Positions 16,880 through 27,124 of a DNA stretch of 64,000 nt are shown one piece after another; position 1 is the stretch's first letter; every line of letters starts with the position of its first letter. The notes below the pieces were generated by a model, which worked only from the letters and a program-made list of their open reading frames with translations, searched no databases and was not told where the DNA came from. Origin of the DNA: Salinarimonas sp. GTDB taxonomy: Bacteria; Pseudomonadota; Alphaproteobacteria; Rhizobiales; Beijerinckiaceae. The stretch lies in NCBI GenBank assembly GCA_020832565.1, contig JAFIEI010000001.1:124001-188000 (forward strand), written 5' to 3'. The position numbers and the translations under genes were made by a program.

Positions 16880-18322
16880 TCAACGCGGCAGCGTGCTCGA
16901 ACCCATCAGGGTCTCGTCGATGGCGCGCGCGGCTTGCCGGCCCTCGCGGATGGCCCAGACGACGAGCGACTGGCCCCGGCGCATGTCGCCGGCGACGAAC
17001 ACCTTCTCGGAATTCGTCCGATAATCCTTCTCGTTCGCGACGACATTGCCGCGCCTGTCGAGCGCCACTTCCGCCTCGCTGAGCATGCCTTCATGGACGG
17101 GGCTTGCAAAACCGATGGCGATGAAGACGAGATCGGCCTTGATCACGAACTCCGTTCCCGGGATCGGCTGGCGGTTTTCGTCGACGCGGGCGCATTTCAC
17201 GCCGGTCACCTTGCCCTTCCCCTTGCCTTTGGTCTTGCCCTCGATGGCGAGAGTCGCGGCCTGGAATTCCCGCTCGGCGCCTTCCGCCTGGCTGGAGGAG
17301 GTGCGCATCTTCGTCGGCCAATAGGGCCACACGGCCAGCTTGTCCTCGACTTCCGGCGGACGCGGGCGAATGTCGAGCTGGGTGACCTGCAGCGCGCCCT
17401 GGCGGAAGGCCGTGCCGATACAGTCCGACGCCGTATCACCGCCGCCAATGACGACGACATGCTTGCCGCCGGCGAGGATCTCCTCGATCTCCTCGTCGAT
17501 CGGCTCGCCGTTCACGCGCTTGTTCGACTGGGTGAGATAGGGCATGGCGTAATGCACGCCGTGGAATTCCATCCCCGGCAGTTGCGGGTCACGTGGGTTC
17601 TCAGCGCCACCGGCCATCAGCACCGCATCGAACTCGTTGTGCAGGCTGAGGAAGCTCTTGCTCACGCCGATATTGACCCCGCAATGGAAGATCACGCCCT
17701 CGGCTTCCATCTGCTTGACGCGCCGGTCGATGTGATACTTCTCCATCTTGAAATCGGGGATGCCGTAGCGCAACAGCCCGCCGGGTTTCGCCTCGCGCTC
17801 GAAGACATGCACCTCGTGGCCGACCCGGGCGAGCTGCTGTGCGGCGGCGAGGCCGGCGGGGCCGGAGCCGATCACGGCAACGCGCTTGCCGGTGAGGCGG
17901 CTGGGCGGCTCAGGCTTGATCCAGCCCATGTCCCAGGCCTTGTCGGCAATGGCCTGCTCGATCGTCTTGATGGCCACGGGTGCGTTCTCGAGATTGAGCG
18001 TGCAGGCTTCCTCGCAGGGCGCGGGGCAGATGCGACCGGTGAATTCCGGGAAATTGTTGGTGGAATGCAGATCACGCGCGGCTTCTTCCCAGTCGCCCTG
18101 ATAGACGAGGTCGTTCCAGTCCGGGATCTGGTTATGCACCGGGCAGCCCGTCGGCCCGTGACAGAACGGGATGCCGCAATCCATGCAGCGCGCGGCCTGT
18201 TTCTTCAGATCGCTCTCGTCCGGCGGCAGCGTGAACTCGCGAAAATGCCGAATCCGGTCCCCGGCCAGCTGATACTTCTGATCCTGGCGATCATATTCGA
18301 GAAAGCCCGTGACCTTGCCCAT
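16880..18322 (-). CDS. gltD: Glutamate synthase small subunit
   Basis: The beta subunit of NADPH-dependent glutamate synthase. It passes electrons from NADPH to the large subunit for making glutamate from glutamine and 2-oxoglutarate. The length is 480 residues. The N-terminal part has the cysteine clusters that bind Fe-S centres (CMDCGIPFC, then [12 protein letters not shown]). FAD binding is shown by [13 protein letters not shown] and NADPH binding by [14 protein letters not shown] at 18322 begins [10 protein letters not shown], the usual N-terminus, with AGGGGA upstream; longer frames add an unrelated leader. It follows gltB on the same strand but is separated from it by a brnT-brnA module. 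Confidence 0.96.
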   Translation of the reverse strand: MGKVTGFLEYDRQDQKYQLAGDRIRHFREFTLPPDESDLKKQAARCMDCGIPFCHGPTGCPVHNQIPDWNDLVYQGDWEEAARDLHSTNNFPEFTGRICPAPCEEACTLNLENAPVAIKTIEQAIADKAWDMGWIKPEPPSRLTGKRVAVIGSGPAGLAAAQQLARVGHEVHVFEREAKPGGLLRYGIPDFKMEKYHIDRRVKQMEAEGVIFHCGVNIGVSKSFLSLHNEFDAVLMAGGAENPRDPQLPGMEFHGVHYAMPYLTQSNKRVNGEPIDEEIEEILAGGKHVVVIGGGDTASDCIGTAFRQGALQVTQLDIRPRPPEVEDKLAVWPYWPTKMRTSSSQAEGAEREFQAATLAIEGKTKGKGKGKVTGVKCARVDENRQPIPGTEFVIKADLVFIAIGFASPVHEGMLSEAEVALDRRGNVVANEKDYRTNSEKVFVAGDMRRGQSLVVWAIREGRQAARAIDETLMGSSTLPR

Positions 18323-18369
18323 GGGTGTCGTCCCCTGTCGATCCAGATGCGGCCTTGCAGCCGCTTGCT

Positions 18370-18660
18370 TCATACCTGCTCGGGGTGTTCCTCGAGCCAT
18401 TGCTTGAGTGCTGTGTCGATACGTGATTGCCACCCGGGGCCCGTCGCGCGGAAGCGCTCGACGACGTCGGGCGACAGGCGGATATTGATCGGCACCTTCG
18501 GATTCTCCGATCTGGGCCGCCCGCGCCGTACCAGCTTGTCGCCCTCCATCAGATCAGCCTGTTCAAACATGGCGTCGCTCCATTCCGGAGCGTCGTCAGG
18601 GTCGGTCCATGGCGCCTGCGGCGTAGGCGTCGTATCGGGCTTTCTCCCTGTCATTGGCAT
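18370..18660 (-). CDS. brnA: BrnA-type antitoxin
   Basis: 96-residue antitoxin of the BrnT/BrnA type II family. The C-terminal half is a ribbon-helix-helix DNA-binding domain ([20 protein letters not shown], then [19 protein letters not shown]). The GRPR motif before it is typical. The N-terminal half ([15 protein letters not shown]) would wrap the toxin. It follows brnT with a 65-base overlap if ATG at 18660 is used; ATG at 18654 is also possible. By family knowledge the BrnT-BrnA complex represses its own promoter. It lies between gltB and gltD, all on the minus strand. Confidence 0.9.
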   Translation of the reverse strand: MPMTGRKPDTTPTPQAPWTDPDDAPEWSDAMFEQADLMEGDKLVRRGRPRSENPKVPINIRLSPDVVERFRATGPGWQSRIDTALKQWLEEHPEQV

Positions 18661-18886
18661 GCCTCATCGAAATGATCCGGCGACTTTCGCCGCGCGGTGT
18701 CCAGACCAGAACGACCAATCGGTCATGCAATGGCCCGAGTGTCAGATACCGTTCCTCACCGTAATCAAAACGGTTGTCCCGTATCGTAAAATGCAGCCGG
18801 GCGAAGACCTTTCCCGCATCATCAAAGTCAAGCGCACGATTCTCCAACGTCAGCGCGCGCTTGACCGGATCGTAGCTTATCTTCAT
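18596..18886 (-). CDS. brnT: BrnT-type toxin
   Basis: 96-residue toxin of the BrnT family, RelE-fold ribonucleases that stop growth by cutting RNA. Family marks are the start MKISYDPVKRALTLENRALDF, FTIRDNRFDYGEERYLTLG, LVVLVWTPRG and [18 protein letters not shown] near the end. The last segment holds the arginine, histidine and acidic residues proposed to be catalytic. It is the first gene of the module, 36 bases downstream of the gltB stop on the same strand, so it may be read from its own weak promoter in the AT-rich gap (18887-18922) or from the gltB transcript. Confidence 0.9.
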   Translation of the reverse strand: MKISYDPVKRALTLENRALDFDDAGKVFARLHFTIRDNRFDYGEERYLTLGPLHDRLVVLVWTPRGESRRIISMRHANDREKARYDAYAAGAMDRP

Positions 18887-18922
18887 CGATTATTTGTATC
18901 CACAAAAAACCGATGTCAAGGC

Positions 18923-21900
18923 TCACTCCGCCGCAGCCGGCATGCGCGCACGCTCCATCTCACGAAGCGCGCGACGGTATTCGACCGGCATCACCTTCAC
19001 GAATTTGGTGCGATAGGCTTCCCAATCGTCGAGGATCGCCTTCGCGCGGGTCGAGCCGGTATAGTTGAGGTGGTTGGTGATCAGCTGGCGCAGGCGCTCC
19101 TCGTCCTTGCCCGACATGTCGGCCATGACGTCGATGCGGCCCTTGGTCTCCAGATCGCCGCCATGGTGGTGCAGCGAGACCATCAGATCCTCTTCCGCCT
19201 CGACGGGTTCGAGATCGACCATGGACAGGTTGCAGCGCTTGCCGAAATCACCGACCTCGTCGAGCACATAGGCGATGCCGCCGGACATGCCTGCCGCGAA
19301 ATTGCGGCCCGTTTCGCCGATCACCACGACGACGCCGCCGGTCATGTATTCGCAGCCGTGATCGCCGGTACCCTCGACCACCGCGACCGCGCCGGAGTTG
19401 CGCACGGCGAAGCGTTCGCCGGCCACGCCACGGAAATAGCACTCCCCGGCAATGGCGCCGTAGAGCACGGTATTGCCCACGATGATGGCTTTCTCGGCCT
19501 CGACGCGGCTCTGCTGCGGCGGGCGGATGATCAGCTTGCCGCCCGAAAGCCCCTTGCCGACATAATCGTTGGCCTCGCCCTCGAGATCGAGGGTGACGCC
19601 CGCCGCGAGCCAGGCGCCGAAGCTCTGGCCGGCGGCGCCTTTCAGCTTCACCGTGATGGTGTCGTCGGGCAGGCCCTCATGGCCGTAGCGTTTGGCGATC
19701 TCGCCGGAAAGCATGGCGCCGACCGTGCGATCGTTATTGGCGATCGCGGCCTCGATGACCACCGGCTCCTCATTCTCGATGGCCGCGCCCGATTGCGCGA
19801 TCAGCCTGCGGTCGAGCACGTCGTCTATCGGGTGGACCTGGCGCTCGGTATGATGCGTGGCGATGTCGGCGGGAACCTCCGGGCGCGTGAAGATCCGCCC
19901 GAAATCGAGACCCTTGGCCTTCCAGTGGGCGATGGCGTCGCGCTTCTCGATCAGATCGGAGCGCCCGATCAGTTCGTCGAGCTTCGCATAGCCCATCTGC
20001 GCCATCAACTCGCGCACTTCCTCGGCGATGAAGAAGAAGTAGTTTATCACGTGCTCAGGCAGGCCCTTGAAGCGCTTTCGCAGCACGGGATCCTGCGTCG
20101 CGACGCCGACCGGGCAGGTATTGAGATGGCACTTGCGCATCATGATGCAGCCCGCCGCGATCAGCGGCGCAGTTGAGAAGCCGAACTCGTCGGCGCCCAG
20201 AAGCGCGCCGATCAGCACGTCCCGCCCGGTGCGCAGGCCGCCATCGACCTGCAACGCCACGCGCCCGCGCAGATGGTTGAGCACAAGCGTCTGATGCGTC
20301 TCGGCGAGCCCCATTTCCCAGGGCGAACCGGCATGTTTGAGCGAAGTCAGCGGCGAGGCGCCGGTGCCGCCCTCGAAGCCGGAAATCGTGATGTGATCGG
20401 CCCGCGCCTTGGCGACGCCGGCCGCGACCGTGCCGACACCGACCTCCGAGACCAGCTTCACCGAGACATCGGCTGCCGGATTGACGTTCTTCAGATCGAA
20501 GATCAGCTGCGCCAGATCCTCGATGGAATAGATGTCGTGATGCGGCGGTGGCGAGATCAGGCCGACGCCGGGGGTCGAGTGGCGCAGCTTGGCGATCACC
20601 GCATCGACCTTGTGGCCGGGCAGCTGGCCGCCCTCGCCGGGCTTGGCGCCCTGGGCGACCTTGATCTGCATCTGGTCGGAATTGACCAGGTATTCCGTCG
20701 TCACGCCGAACCGGCCCGAAGCGATCTGCTTGATCGCGGAGCGCTTGGAACGCCCGTCGCGCATCGGCTTGAAGCGCCCGGCATCCTCGCCGCCTTCGCC
20801 GGTATTCGAGCGCGCGCCGATCTCGTTCATGGCGAGCGCGAGCGTCTCGTGCGCCTCCTTGGAAATCGCGCCGAGCGACATGGCGCCGGTGGCGAAGCGA
20901 TGCACGATATCGACCGCCGGCTCGACCTCGTCGAGTGAGAGGGGCTTGCGCCCGATCTCCTCGGCCTGCTTCAGGCGAAACAGCCCGCGAATGGTGGAAA
21001 ACGCATTCTCCTGCTCGTTCACGAGCCTGGCGAATTCACGGTAGCGGTCATCCGCCTTGAGGCGTACCGCGTGCTGGAGCGTAGCCACCGTGTCGGGCGT
21101 CCAGGCATGCGATTCACCGCGCAGGCGATAGGCATATTCGCCACCCACGCCGAGCGCGTCGCGATAGATCGGCGAGGTGCCGAAAGCCTCGTCATGGCGC
21201 GTGAGCGCTTCGCGGGCGATCTCGGGTACGCCGACGCCCTCGATCATCGTCGCGGTGCCGAAGAAATACTTGTCGATCAGCTCGGATTTCAGACCCACCG
21301 CATCGAAGATCTGCGCGCCGCAATAGGATTGATAGGTCGAGATCCCCATCTTCGACATGACCTTGAGCAGGCCCTTGTCGATCGCCTTGATATAGCGGTG
21401 GATGACCTCATGCTCGTCGATCTCGGCGGGGAGATCGTCCTTCATGGCGAGCAGGGTGTCGAAGGCGAGATAGGGGTTGATCGCCTCGGCGCCGTAGCCG
21501 ACGAGGCAGGCAAAGTGATGCACTTCGCGCGGCTCCCCGCTCTCGACCACGAGACCGACGGAGGTGCGCAGGCCGCGCCGGATCAGATAGGCATGGACCG
21601 CCGCCGTGGCGAGCAGCGCCGGGATCGGCAGGCGATCCGGGCCGACCTGGCGGTCGGAGAGGATGATGATGTTGTAGCCGCCGCGCACTGCGGCCTCGGC
21701 GCGGTCGCACAGGCGCTCGACGGCGCCCTCCATACCCGCCGCGCCCTGCTCGATCGGATAGGTGATGTCGAGGGTCTTGGTATCGAAGCGATCCTCGAAA
21801 TGGCCGATGCAGCGGATCTTCTCCAGATCCTCGTTGGTCAGGATCGGCTGGCGCACTTCGAGACGCTTGCGGCGCGAGGTGCCCTCGAGATCGAGGATGT

Positions 21901-23692
21901 TCGGGCGCGGCCCGATGAAGGAGACGAGGCTCATGACGAGCTCTTCGCGGATCGGGTCGATCGCCGGGTTCGTCACCTGGGCGAAATTCTGCTTGAAATA
22001 GGTGTAGAGCAGCTTCGCCTTGTCGGACAAAGCCGAAATCGGCGTGTCCGTGCCCATCGAGCCGACGGCCTCCTGGCCGGTCACGGCCATGGGCTCCATC
22101 AGCAGCTTGAGATCTTCCTGCGTGTAGCCGAAGACCTGCTGGCGATCGAGCAGCGAGACGTCGGTGCGGCTGGCACGCGCCTGGACGGGGCGCAGGTCCT
22201 CCAGCTTGATCTGCGTGCGCTCGAGCCATTCGCGATAGGGCAGGGCGTTGGCGAGCTGCGTCTTGATCTCCTCGTCGGAGACGATGCGCCCCTCTTCGAG
22301 ATCGATCAGCAGCATCCGTCCGGGTTGCAGGCGCCACTTGTCGACGATCGTCTCCTCCGCAATCGGAAGGACGCCGCTCTCCGAAGCGAGCACGACGAGA
22401 TCGTCATCGGTGACGAGATAGCGCGCCGGGCGCAAGCCGTTGCGGTCGAGCGTGGCGCCGATCTGGCGGCCATCGGTGAAGCAGATCGCCGCCGGCCCGT
22501 CCCACGGCTCCATCAGGGCTGCGTGGTATTCGTAGAAGACGCGCCGATCCTCATCCATCAGCGGATTGCCCGCCCAGGCCTCGGGGATCAGCATCATCAT
22601 CGCATGGGTGAGCGAATAGCCGCCGCGGACCAGGAACTCGAGCGCGTTGTCGAAACAGGCCGTATCCGACTGGCCCTCGTAGGAGATCGGCCAGAGCTTG
22701 GAGATGTCGTTGCCGAACAGCTCCGAATCGACGCTCGCCTGTCGCGCTGCCATCCAGTTCACGTTGCCGCGCAGGGTGTTGATCTCGCCGTTATGCGCGA
22801 CCATGCGATAGGGGTGCGCCAGCTGCCAGCTCGGGAAGGTATTGGTGGCAAAGCGCTGGTGGACGAGCGCGAGCGCGCTCTCGAAGCGCGGATCGGCCAG
22901 ATCCTCGAAATACGAACCGAGCTGGGTCACGAGCACCATGCCCTTGTAGACGATGGTACGCGAGGACAGGCTCACCGGGTAATAACCGGCGGTACGCGGG
23001 TCTTCGAGATCGTAGACCGTATTGGAGATCACCTTGCGCGCGAGGAACAGGCGACGCTCGAAGGCGGCCTCGTCCTCTTCCTTCGCCTTGCCGATGAAGA
23101 CCTGGCGGTGCAGCGGCTCGGTGGCTTTCACGTTCTCCGACAGGTCCGAATTGTCGACGGGAACGTCGCGCCAGCCGAGCAGGGTGAGGCCTTCATCCGC
23201 GACGACCTTCTCGACGATCTCGACGACCTTTGCATAACCCTCTTCGTTGCGCGGCATGAAGAGCTGGGCGACACCGTATTCGCCGGGCTCCGGCAGCCAG
23301 ATGCCGAGCTTGGCGCATTCCGCCGCGAAGAAGCGGTGCGGGATCTGCACCAGCATGCCACAGCCGTCACCCATCTTCGGATCGGCCCCGACGGCGCCGC
23401 GGTGGTCGATATTGCGCAGGATGTCGAGACCCTGCTGCACGATCGTGTGGCTCTTCTCGTTCTTCATATGCGCGATGAAGCCGACGCCACAGGAATCGCG
23501 TTCATTGGCGGGATCGTACAGGCCCTGCCTGGGAGGGAGCCCGGGGACCGTCATGCGGCGAGGCGTTGCAGCCAACGTTTCGGCGACGCGGGCGCGTGCT
23601 TCAGCATCATGCTGCAAGCCGTCTTGTTGCAAGCCGTCTTGTTGCACACCTTGCGCGCCTATCGGCATCTGATCCGTCATGATCCTGCTCAT
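18923..23692 (-). CDS. gltB: Glutamate synthase large subunit
   Basis: The alpha subunit of NADPH-glutamate synthase, a 1589-residue flavoprotein. The N-terminal glutaminase nucleophile is Cys68 (ERDSCGVGF), so about 67 residues are a propeptide. The central and FMN-binding domains follow ([23 protein letters not shown]). The 3Fe-4S cysteines are in [15 protein letters not shown], and the C-terminal GXGXG helix domain is present ([20 protein letters not shown]). The start is ATG at 23692, with GAGGA upstream; a GTG at 23719 is in frame but has no better site. The propeptide contains a repeated QQDGL unit. Together with gltD it assimilates ammonium as glutamate. Confidence 0.96.
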   Translation of the reverse strand: MSRIMTDQMPIGAQGVQQDGLQQDGLQHDAEARARVAETLAATPRRMTVPGLPPRQGLYDPANERDSCGVGFIAHMKNEKSHTIVQQGLDILRNIDHRGAVGADPKMGDGCGMLVQIPHRFFAAECAKLGIWLPEPGEYGVAQLFMPRNEEGYAKVVEIVEKVVADEGLTLLGWRDVPVDNSDLSENVKATEPLHRQVFIGKAKEEDEAAFERRLFLARKVISNTVYDLEDPRTAGYYPVSLSSRTIVYKGMVLVTQLGSYFEDLADPRFESALALVHQRFATNTFPSWQLAHPYRMVAHNGEINTLRGNVNWMAARQASVDSELFGNDISKLWPISYEGQSDTACFDNALEFLVRGGYSLTHAMMMLIPEAWAGNPLMDEDRRVFYEYHAALMEPWDGPAAICFTDGRQIGATLDRNGLRPARYLVTDDDLVVLASESGVLPIAEETIVDKWRLQPGRMLLIDLEEGRIVSDEEIKTQLANALPYREWLERTQIKLEDLRPVQARASRTDVSLLDRQQVFGYTQEDLKLLMEPMAVTGQEAVGSMGTDTPISALSDKAKLLYTYFKQNFAQVTNPAIDPIREELVMSLVSFIGPRPNILDLEGTSRRKRLEVRQPILTNEDLEKIRCIGHFEDRFDTKTLDITYPIEQGAAGMEGAVERLCDRAEAAVRGGYNIIILSDRQVGPDRLPIPALLATAAVHAYLIRRGLRTSVGLVVESGEPREVHHFACLVGYGAEAINPYLAFDTLLAMKDDLPAEIDEHEVIHRYIKAIDKGLLKVMSKMGISTYQSYCGAQIFDAVGLKSELIDKYFFGTATMIEGVGVPEIAREALTRHDEAFGTSPIYRDALGVGGEYAYRLRGESHAWTPDTVATLQHAVRLKADDRYREFARLVNEQENAFSTIRGLFRLKQAEEIGRKPLSLDEVEPAVDIVHRFATGAMSLGAISKEAHETLALAMNEIGARSNTGEGGEDAGRFKPMRDGRSKRSAIKQIASGRFGVTTEYLVNSDQMQIKVAQGAKPGEGGQLPGHKVDAVIAKLRHSTPGVGLISPPPHHDIYSIEDLAQLIFDLKNVNPAADVSVKLVSEVGVGTVAAGVAKARADHITISGFEGGTGASPLTSLKHAGSPWEMGLAETHQTLVLNHLRGRVALQVDGGLRTGRDVLIGALLGADEFGFSTAPLIAAGCIMMRKCHLNTCPVGVATQDPVLRKRFKGLPEHVINYFFFIAEEVRELMAQMGYAKLDELIGRSDLIEKRDAIAHWKAKGLDFGRIFTRPEVPADIATHHTERQVHPIDDVLDRRLIAQSGAAIENEEPVVIEAAIANNDRTVGAMLSGEIAKRYGHEGLPDDTITVKLKGAAGQSFGAWLAAGVTLDLEGEANDYVGKGLSGGKLIIRPPQQSRVEAEKAIIVGNTVLYGAIAGECYFRGVAGERFAVRNSGAVAVVEGTGDHGCEYMTGGVVVVIGETGRNFAAGMSGGIAYVLDEVGDFGKRCNLSMVDLEPVEAEEDLMVSLHHHGGDLETKGRIDVMADMSGKDEERLRQLITNHLNYTGSTRAKAILDDWEAYRTKFVKVMPVEYRRALREMERARMPAAAE
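23613..23642 (-). repeat. 15-base tandem repeat in the gltB propeptide
   Basis: TGCAAGCCGTCTTGT (plus-strand sense) occurs twice head to tail at 23613-23627 and 23628-23642, with a partial third copy after it. In the gltB frame it encodes repeated QQDGL units. It sits in the propeptide that is removed on maturation, so changes in copy number should be tolerated. Confidence 0.7.
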
Positions 23693-24288
23693 CGTCCATC
23701 CTCGTTCTTCCCGCCTCACCGCGTCGAAGCCGACGCTCGCGGGCGCGCTTCGGGTGGCGGTGCCGTCGCCCGACCCTCCCGGGGCCGTGGCCGCATCGCT
23801 CGTTTTTCTTGGAGGCTCGGTCGCGCCGTTTCCGGGTCACCCGCGCCTCGCGCGGGCGCCATGGGCGTTACAGACCCGCGCGCACCCGCTGCGCCCGCGT
23901 CGTGCGGGCGGCTGGTTTATGATCTCGTTTCCGGGCGCTGCGCGCCATGATCATACCCTCGAGACCGATTGCGGGCATGCATCGATGCCCGACGAGATGG
24001 GACAGTAATGCTGTCCTAACATGGCGCGGAAGTTGCCAGATTTTTCCGCAGGACACAAGCGTGTTTTTGATGCTCCTTTGTACGAAGATTTCGTGACCTT
24101 GGGAAGACCACGCAATAATGCGACAAATTGCAGCCCTGCGCCGAAAGTCTCCCTCAAACCACGTCAGGCAGCATATCTCCGCCAACGATCTTTTCGCATT
24201 TGCGAAAGCTGTTTGGTCGCGGATCGCAGGATAAGTCCCCGCGCCGTCGCCTGCCGCGTTTCGGATTGGTTGGCTGGCCAGCCTGCGA
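23693..24288. other. Gene-free region upstream of gltB
   Basis: About 600 bases between the gltB start and the end of the GGDEF gene. It must hold the gltB promoter, but no convincing sigma-70 or sigma-54 boxes were found. An inverted repeat GGACAG-N5-CTGTCC at 24000-24016 is the only operator-like element seen. No frame in it has protein-like composition. Confidence 0.5.
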
Positions 24289-25227
24289 TCAGGCGCTCTC
24301 GGTGAAGGGTGCCGCTTCGGGGGCGGCATCAATGAGATCGCCGTCCTTGACGCAGACGCGATTGCGCCCGCCGGCCTTGGCTGCATAGAGGGCCTCGTCG
24401 GCGCGCTTGATCGCGTTATCGACCGCCTCGCCCTGATTGATCACCGCGACACCGAAGCTTCCGCTGAGCGTGATCGTGGCGCCGGATCCACTGCAGAAGG
24501 TAACCGCAGCAACGTTCCGGCGCAGGGATTGCGCGATGGAAGCGCAATTGCCGGCGCTCCTGCCCGGAAGCGCGAGAATGAATTCCTCGCCGCCGAATCG
24601 TGCCGCGACACCATCGTAGCCCTGTGCGCAATCCTGGCACACTGCTCCGACCCGCCGGATCGCCTCGTCGCCGCAGGCATGGCCGTGGCAATCGTTGATC
24701 TGTTTGAAATGGTCGAGATCGGCGAGGATCAGCCCGATGCTGCCCGGAAGCTCGGAATCCTGCGACCAATGGGCGACCCGCTCCAGAAATGCCCTGCGGT
24801 TGAGCAGCCCGGACAGGGGATCCTTCAGCGCCTGGTGCCACAGGGCGCGCTGCATGCGCGTCATGCGCTCGGCTGCGCGCAGGCGAGCGTGGAGCTCCTC
24901 GGCGATCAGCGGTTTGGAGATGAAGTCGTCGGCGCCGGCATCGAGTACTTCCGAGAGGCTGCGGGTATGGGCGAGCGAGGACATCGCGATGACGTAGAGC
25001 GGACGTCCGGCATTGGCGATCAGGCGCAGTGCCCAGCAGGTCTCGAAGCCGTCGAGCGGGCTGGTTTCGAGGCCCGTCAGAACGGCATCGACATCCTCGT
25101 GGGCGCGCACATGCGCGAGGGCTTGCGTCGAATCGGTGAACAGCGCGGCCTCATGGCCACGCTGGGCGAGGAGATTGGCCACGGCGCGTGCCATGACGCG
25201 ACTCGATTCCACCACGACGACTTTCAC
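24289..25227 (-). CDS. Diguanylate cyclase with degenerate receiver domain
   Basis: 312-residue protein. Residues 1-120 are a receiver fold whose active site is lost: the acidic pair reads ES (VVVESSRVM) and the phosphoacceptor position reads Gly (AVLTGLETSPLDG), although the conserved lysine remains (FISKPL). Residues about 140-300 are a GGDEF domain with an intact RFGGEEF signature (about 210-216), NRRAF and DLDHFKQIND, so it should make cyclic di-GMP. The inhibitory site RxxD before GGEEF reads QGYD, so product inhibition is probably absent. The start is GTG at 25227, giving VKVVVVES; the frame runs open to 25374, inside an operator, and that longer version is unlikely. Confidence 0.85.
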   Translation of the reverse strand: MKVVVVESSRVMARAVANLLAQRGHEAALFTDSTQALAHVRAHEDVDAVLTGLETSPLDGFETCWALRLIANAGRPLYVIAMSSLAHTRSLSEVLDAGADDFISKPLIAEELHARLRAAERMTRMQRALWHQALKDPLSGLLNRRAFLERVAHWSQDSELPGSIGLILADLDHFKQINDCHGHACGDEAIRRVGAVCQDCAQGYDGVAARFGGEEFILALPGRSAGNCASIAQSLRRNVAAVTFCSGSGATITLSGSFGVAVINQGEAVDNAIKRADEALYAAKAGGRNRVCVKDGDLIDAAPEAAPFTESA

Positions 25228-25362
25228 GACCGGATCCCGCAACTCGTATTCGCTGGCGGACGATGCGCCGCCGGTCGTTAACGCTCCCCTAACATGCAGG
25301 GCTGTGTGTTCATTGAGTCGGCAATCAGACGGAAGGAGTGTGGTATGCGCCCTCAAAAAAAG

Positions 25363-25382
25363 ACATAAAGACATCTTTATAT
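25363..25382. promoter_or_regulatory. SahR-like operator upstream of ahcY
   Basis: Palindrome ACATAAAGACATCTTTATAT, with perfect 7-base arms ATAAAGA (25365-25371) and TCTTTAT (25374-25380) around CA, 100 bases before ahcY. It resembles the ATAAAGATATCTTTAT-type site that I recall for SahR, the ArsR-family regulator that senses S-adenosylhomocysteine and controls ahcY in Proteobacteria. The link to SahR is from memory of the consensus; no sahR gene is in the window. Confidence 0.6.
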
Positions 25383-25482
25383 CTCAATTGCTCTTTTCGG
25401 CGAGCTCTGCTAGGACAGCGTCAACCGCCGGCGCACCGCTTCACGGTCGCGCCCGCTTTCACGCAACGAAAGGATGGAAAGC

Positions 25483-26883
25483 ATGTCGAACGATTATGCC
25501 GTCAAGGATATTGGTCTTGCCGATTTCGGCCGTATGGAGATCGAGATCGCCGAGAGCGAAATGCCGGGTCTGATGGCCCTGCGCGAGGAATACGGTGCCA
25601 GCAAGCCCCTCAAGGGCGCGCGCATCGCCGGCTCGCTGCACATGACCATCCAGACGGCCGTTCTGATCGAGACCCTCAAGGAACTCGGCGCGGACATCCG
25701 CTGGGTGTCGTGCAACATCTACTCCACGCAGGACCACGCCGCCGCCGCGATCGCCGCCGCCGGCATCCCGGTCTTCGCCTATAAGGGCGAGACGCTGAAG
25801 GAGTACTGGGATTACACCGCCAAGCTGTTCGACTGGCACGGCGGCGGCATGCCCAACATGATTCTCGATGATGGCGGTGACGCCACCATGCTCGTGCATC
25901 TCGGCCTGCGCGCCGAAAACGGCGACGTGGCCTTCCTCGACAATCCGGGTGCGGAAGAAGAGCAATACCTCTTCGCCCTGATCAAGCGCCTGCTGAACGA
26001 GAAGCCGAAGGGCTGGTTCGGCGAGATCGCCAAGTCGATCAAGGGCGTCTCGGAAGAGACCACCACGGGCGTCCATCGTCTCTACGTCATGGCCAAGGAA
26101 GGCAAGCTGCTCTTCCCGGCGATCAACGTGAACGACTCGGTCACCAAGTCGAAGTTCGACAACCTCTATGGCTGCCGTGAGTCGCTCGTCGACGGTATCC
26201 GTCGCGGCACCGACGTGATGATGTCGGGCAAGGTCGCCATGGTCGCCGGCTTCGGCGATGTCGGCAAGGGTTCCGCCGACAGCCTCCGTCAGGCCGGTTG
26301 CCGCGTGCTCGTCTCGGAAGTCGATCCCATCTGCGCGCTCCAGGCCGCGATGGAAGGCTACGAGGTCATCACCATGGAAGACGCGCTGCCGCGTGCCGAC
26401 ATCTTTGTCACGGCCACGGGCAACAAGGACGTGATCACCGCCGAGCACATGGCCGGCATGAAGGATCGCGCCATCGTCTGCAACATCGGTCACTTCGACA
26501 ACGAGATCCAGGTCGCGGCGCTGAAGAACTACAAGTGGCGCAACGTGAAGCCGCAGGTGGACGAGATCGAGTTCCCCGACGGCAAGCGCATCATCCTGCT
26601 CTCCGAGGGCCGTCTGGTGAATCTCGGCAACGCGATGGGGCACCCCTCCTTCGTCATGTCGGCTTCCTTCACCAACCAGGTGCTCGCCCAGATCGAGCTC
26701 TGGCAGAACGAGGGCAAGTACGAGCGTCAGGTCTACGTGCTGCCCAAGCATCTCGACGAGAAGGTCGCCGCCCTGCATCTCGGCAAGGTCGGCGCCCGCC
26801 TCACGAAGATGAGCAAGGAGCAGGCAGACTATATCGGTGTGCCGGAGAAGGGCCCTTACAAGCCCGACCACTACCGCTACTGA
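25483..26883 (+). CDS. ahcY: Adenosylhomocysteinase
   Basis: Hydrolyses S-adenosylhomocysteine to homocysteine and adenosine, keeping methylation reactions going. It has 466 residues, the length of the proteobacterial form. The NAD-binding Rossmann loop is [19 protein letters not shown], and other family stretches are [16 protein letters not shown] and [15 protein letters not shown]. It ends in the usual KPDHYRY. ATG at 25483 gives MSNDYAVKD and has AAGGA upstream; an ATG at 25474 adds three residues. A likely SahR operator precedes it and a strong terminator follows, so it is a single-gene unit. Confidence 0.97.
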   Translation: MSNDYAVKDIGLADFGRMEIEIAESEMPGLMALREEYGASKPLKGARIAGSLHMTIQTAVLIETLKELGADIRWVSCNIYSTQDHAAAAIAAAGIPVFAYKGETLKEYWDYTAKLFDWHGGGMPNMILDDGGDATMLVHLGLRAENGDVAFLDNPGAEEEQYLFALIKRLLNEKPKGWFGEIAKSIKGVSEETTTGVHRLYVMAKEGKLLFPAINVNDSVTKSKFDNLYGCRESLVDGIRRGTDVMMSGKVAMVAGFGDVGKGSADSLRQAGCRVLVSEVDPICALQAAMEGYEVITMEDALPRADIFVTATGNKDVITAEHMAGMKDRAIVCNIGHFDNEIQVAALKNYKWRNVKPQVDEIEFPDGKRIILLSEGRLVNLGNAMGHPSFVMSASFTNQVLAQIELWQNEGKYERQVYVLPKHLDEKVAALHLGKVGARLTKMSKEQADYIGVPEKGPYKPDHYRY

Positions 26884-26930
26884 GCCATGCGCCGGGCCTT
26901 ACGGGCCCGGACGGTTCAGACGATCAGGAG

Positions 26931-26959
26931 AGGGCCGCTGCCGCAGCGGCCCTTTTTTG
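26931..26959 (+). terminator. Rho-independent terminator of ahcY
   Basis: GGGCCGCTG (26932-26940) pairs with CAGCGGCCC (26944-26952) around CCG, followed by TTTTTTG. It is a textbook intrinsic terminator 50 bases after the ahcY stop. Confidence 0.9.
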
Positions 26960-27124
26960 TTGCCCCTTTCTTAAATGTAGATAAATTACTTATAGTTCTT
27001 GTGTGAGGCTATGTGGCAGTCTCTAGAATGTGAGATTCGTCGAGTTAGTACGTCTCGTTTTTATGCAACAAAAAGGTTTTCGATTATTATTGATAGAAGC
27101 CACTTAAATTAAGGGATTTGGTCT

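Noticed and set aside
16934-20176. Open frame of 1080 codons on + opposite gltD, brnTA and gltB
   Set aside because: It is a shadow of high-GC coding DNA on the other strand: the composition is arginine-, alanine- and histidine-rich without domains, and it crosses three well-supported genes.
21071-23950. Open frame of 959 codons on + opposite gltB
   Set aside because: Same reason; the minus strand encodes clear glutamate synthase motifs throughout.
25228-25482. S-adenosylhomocysteine riboswitch before ahcY
   Set aside because: I looked for the conserved stem arrangement and could not find it; the palindrome explains regulation better.
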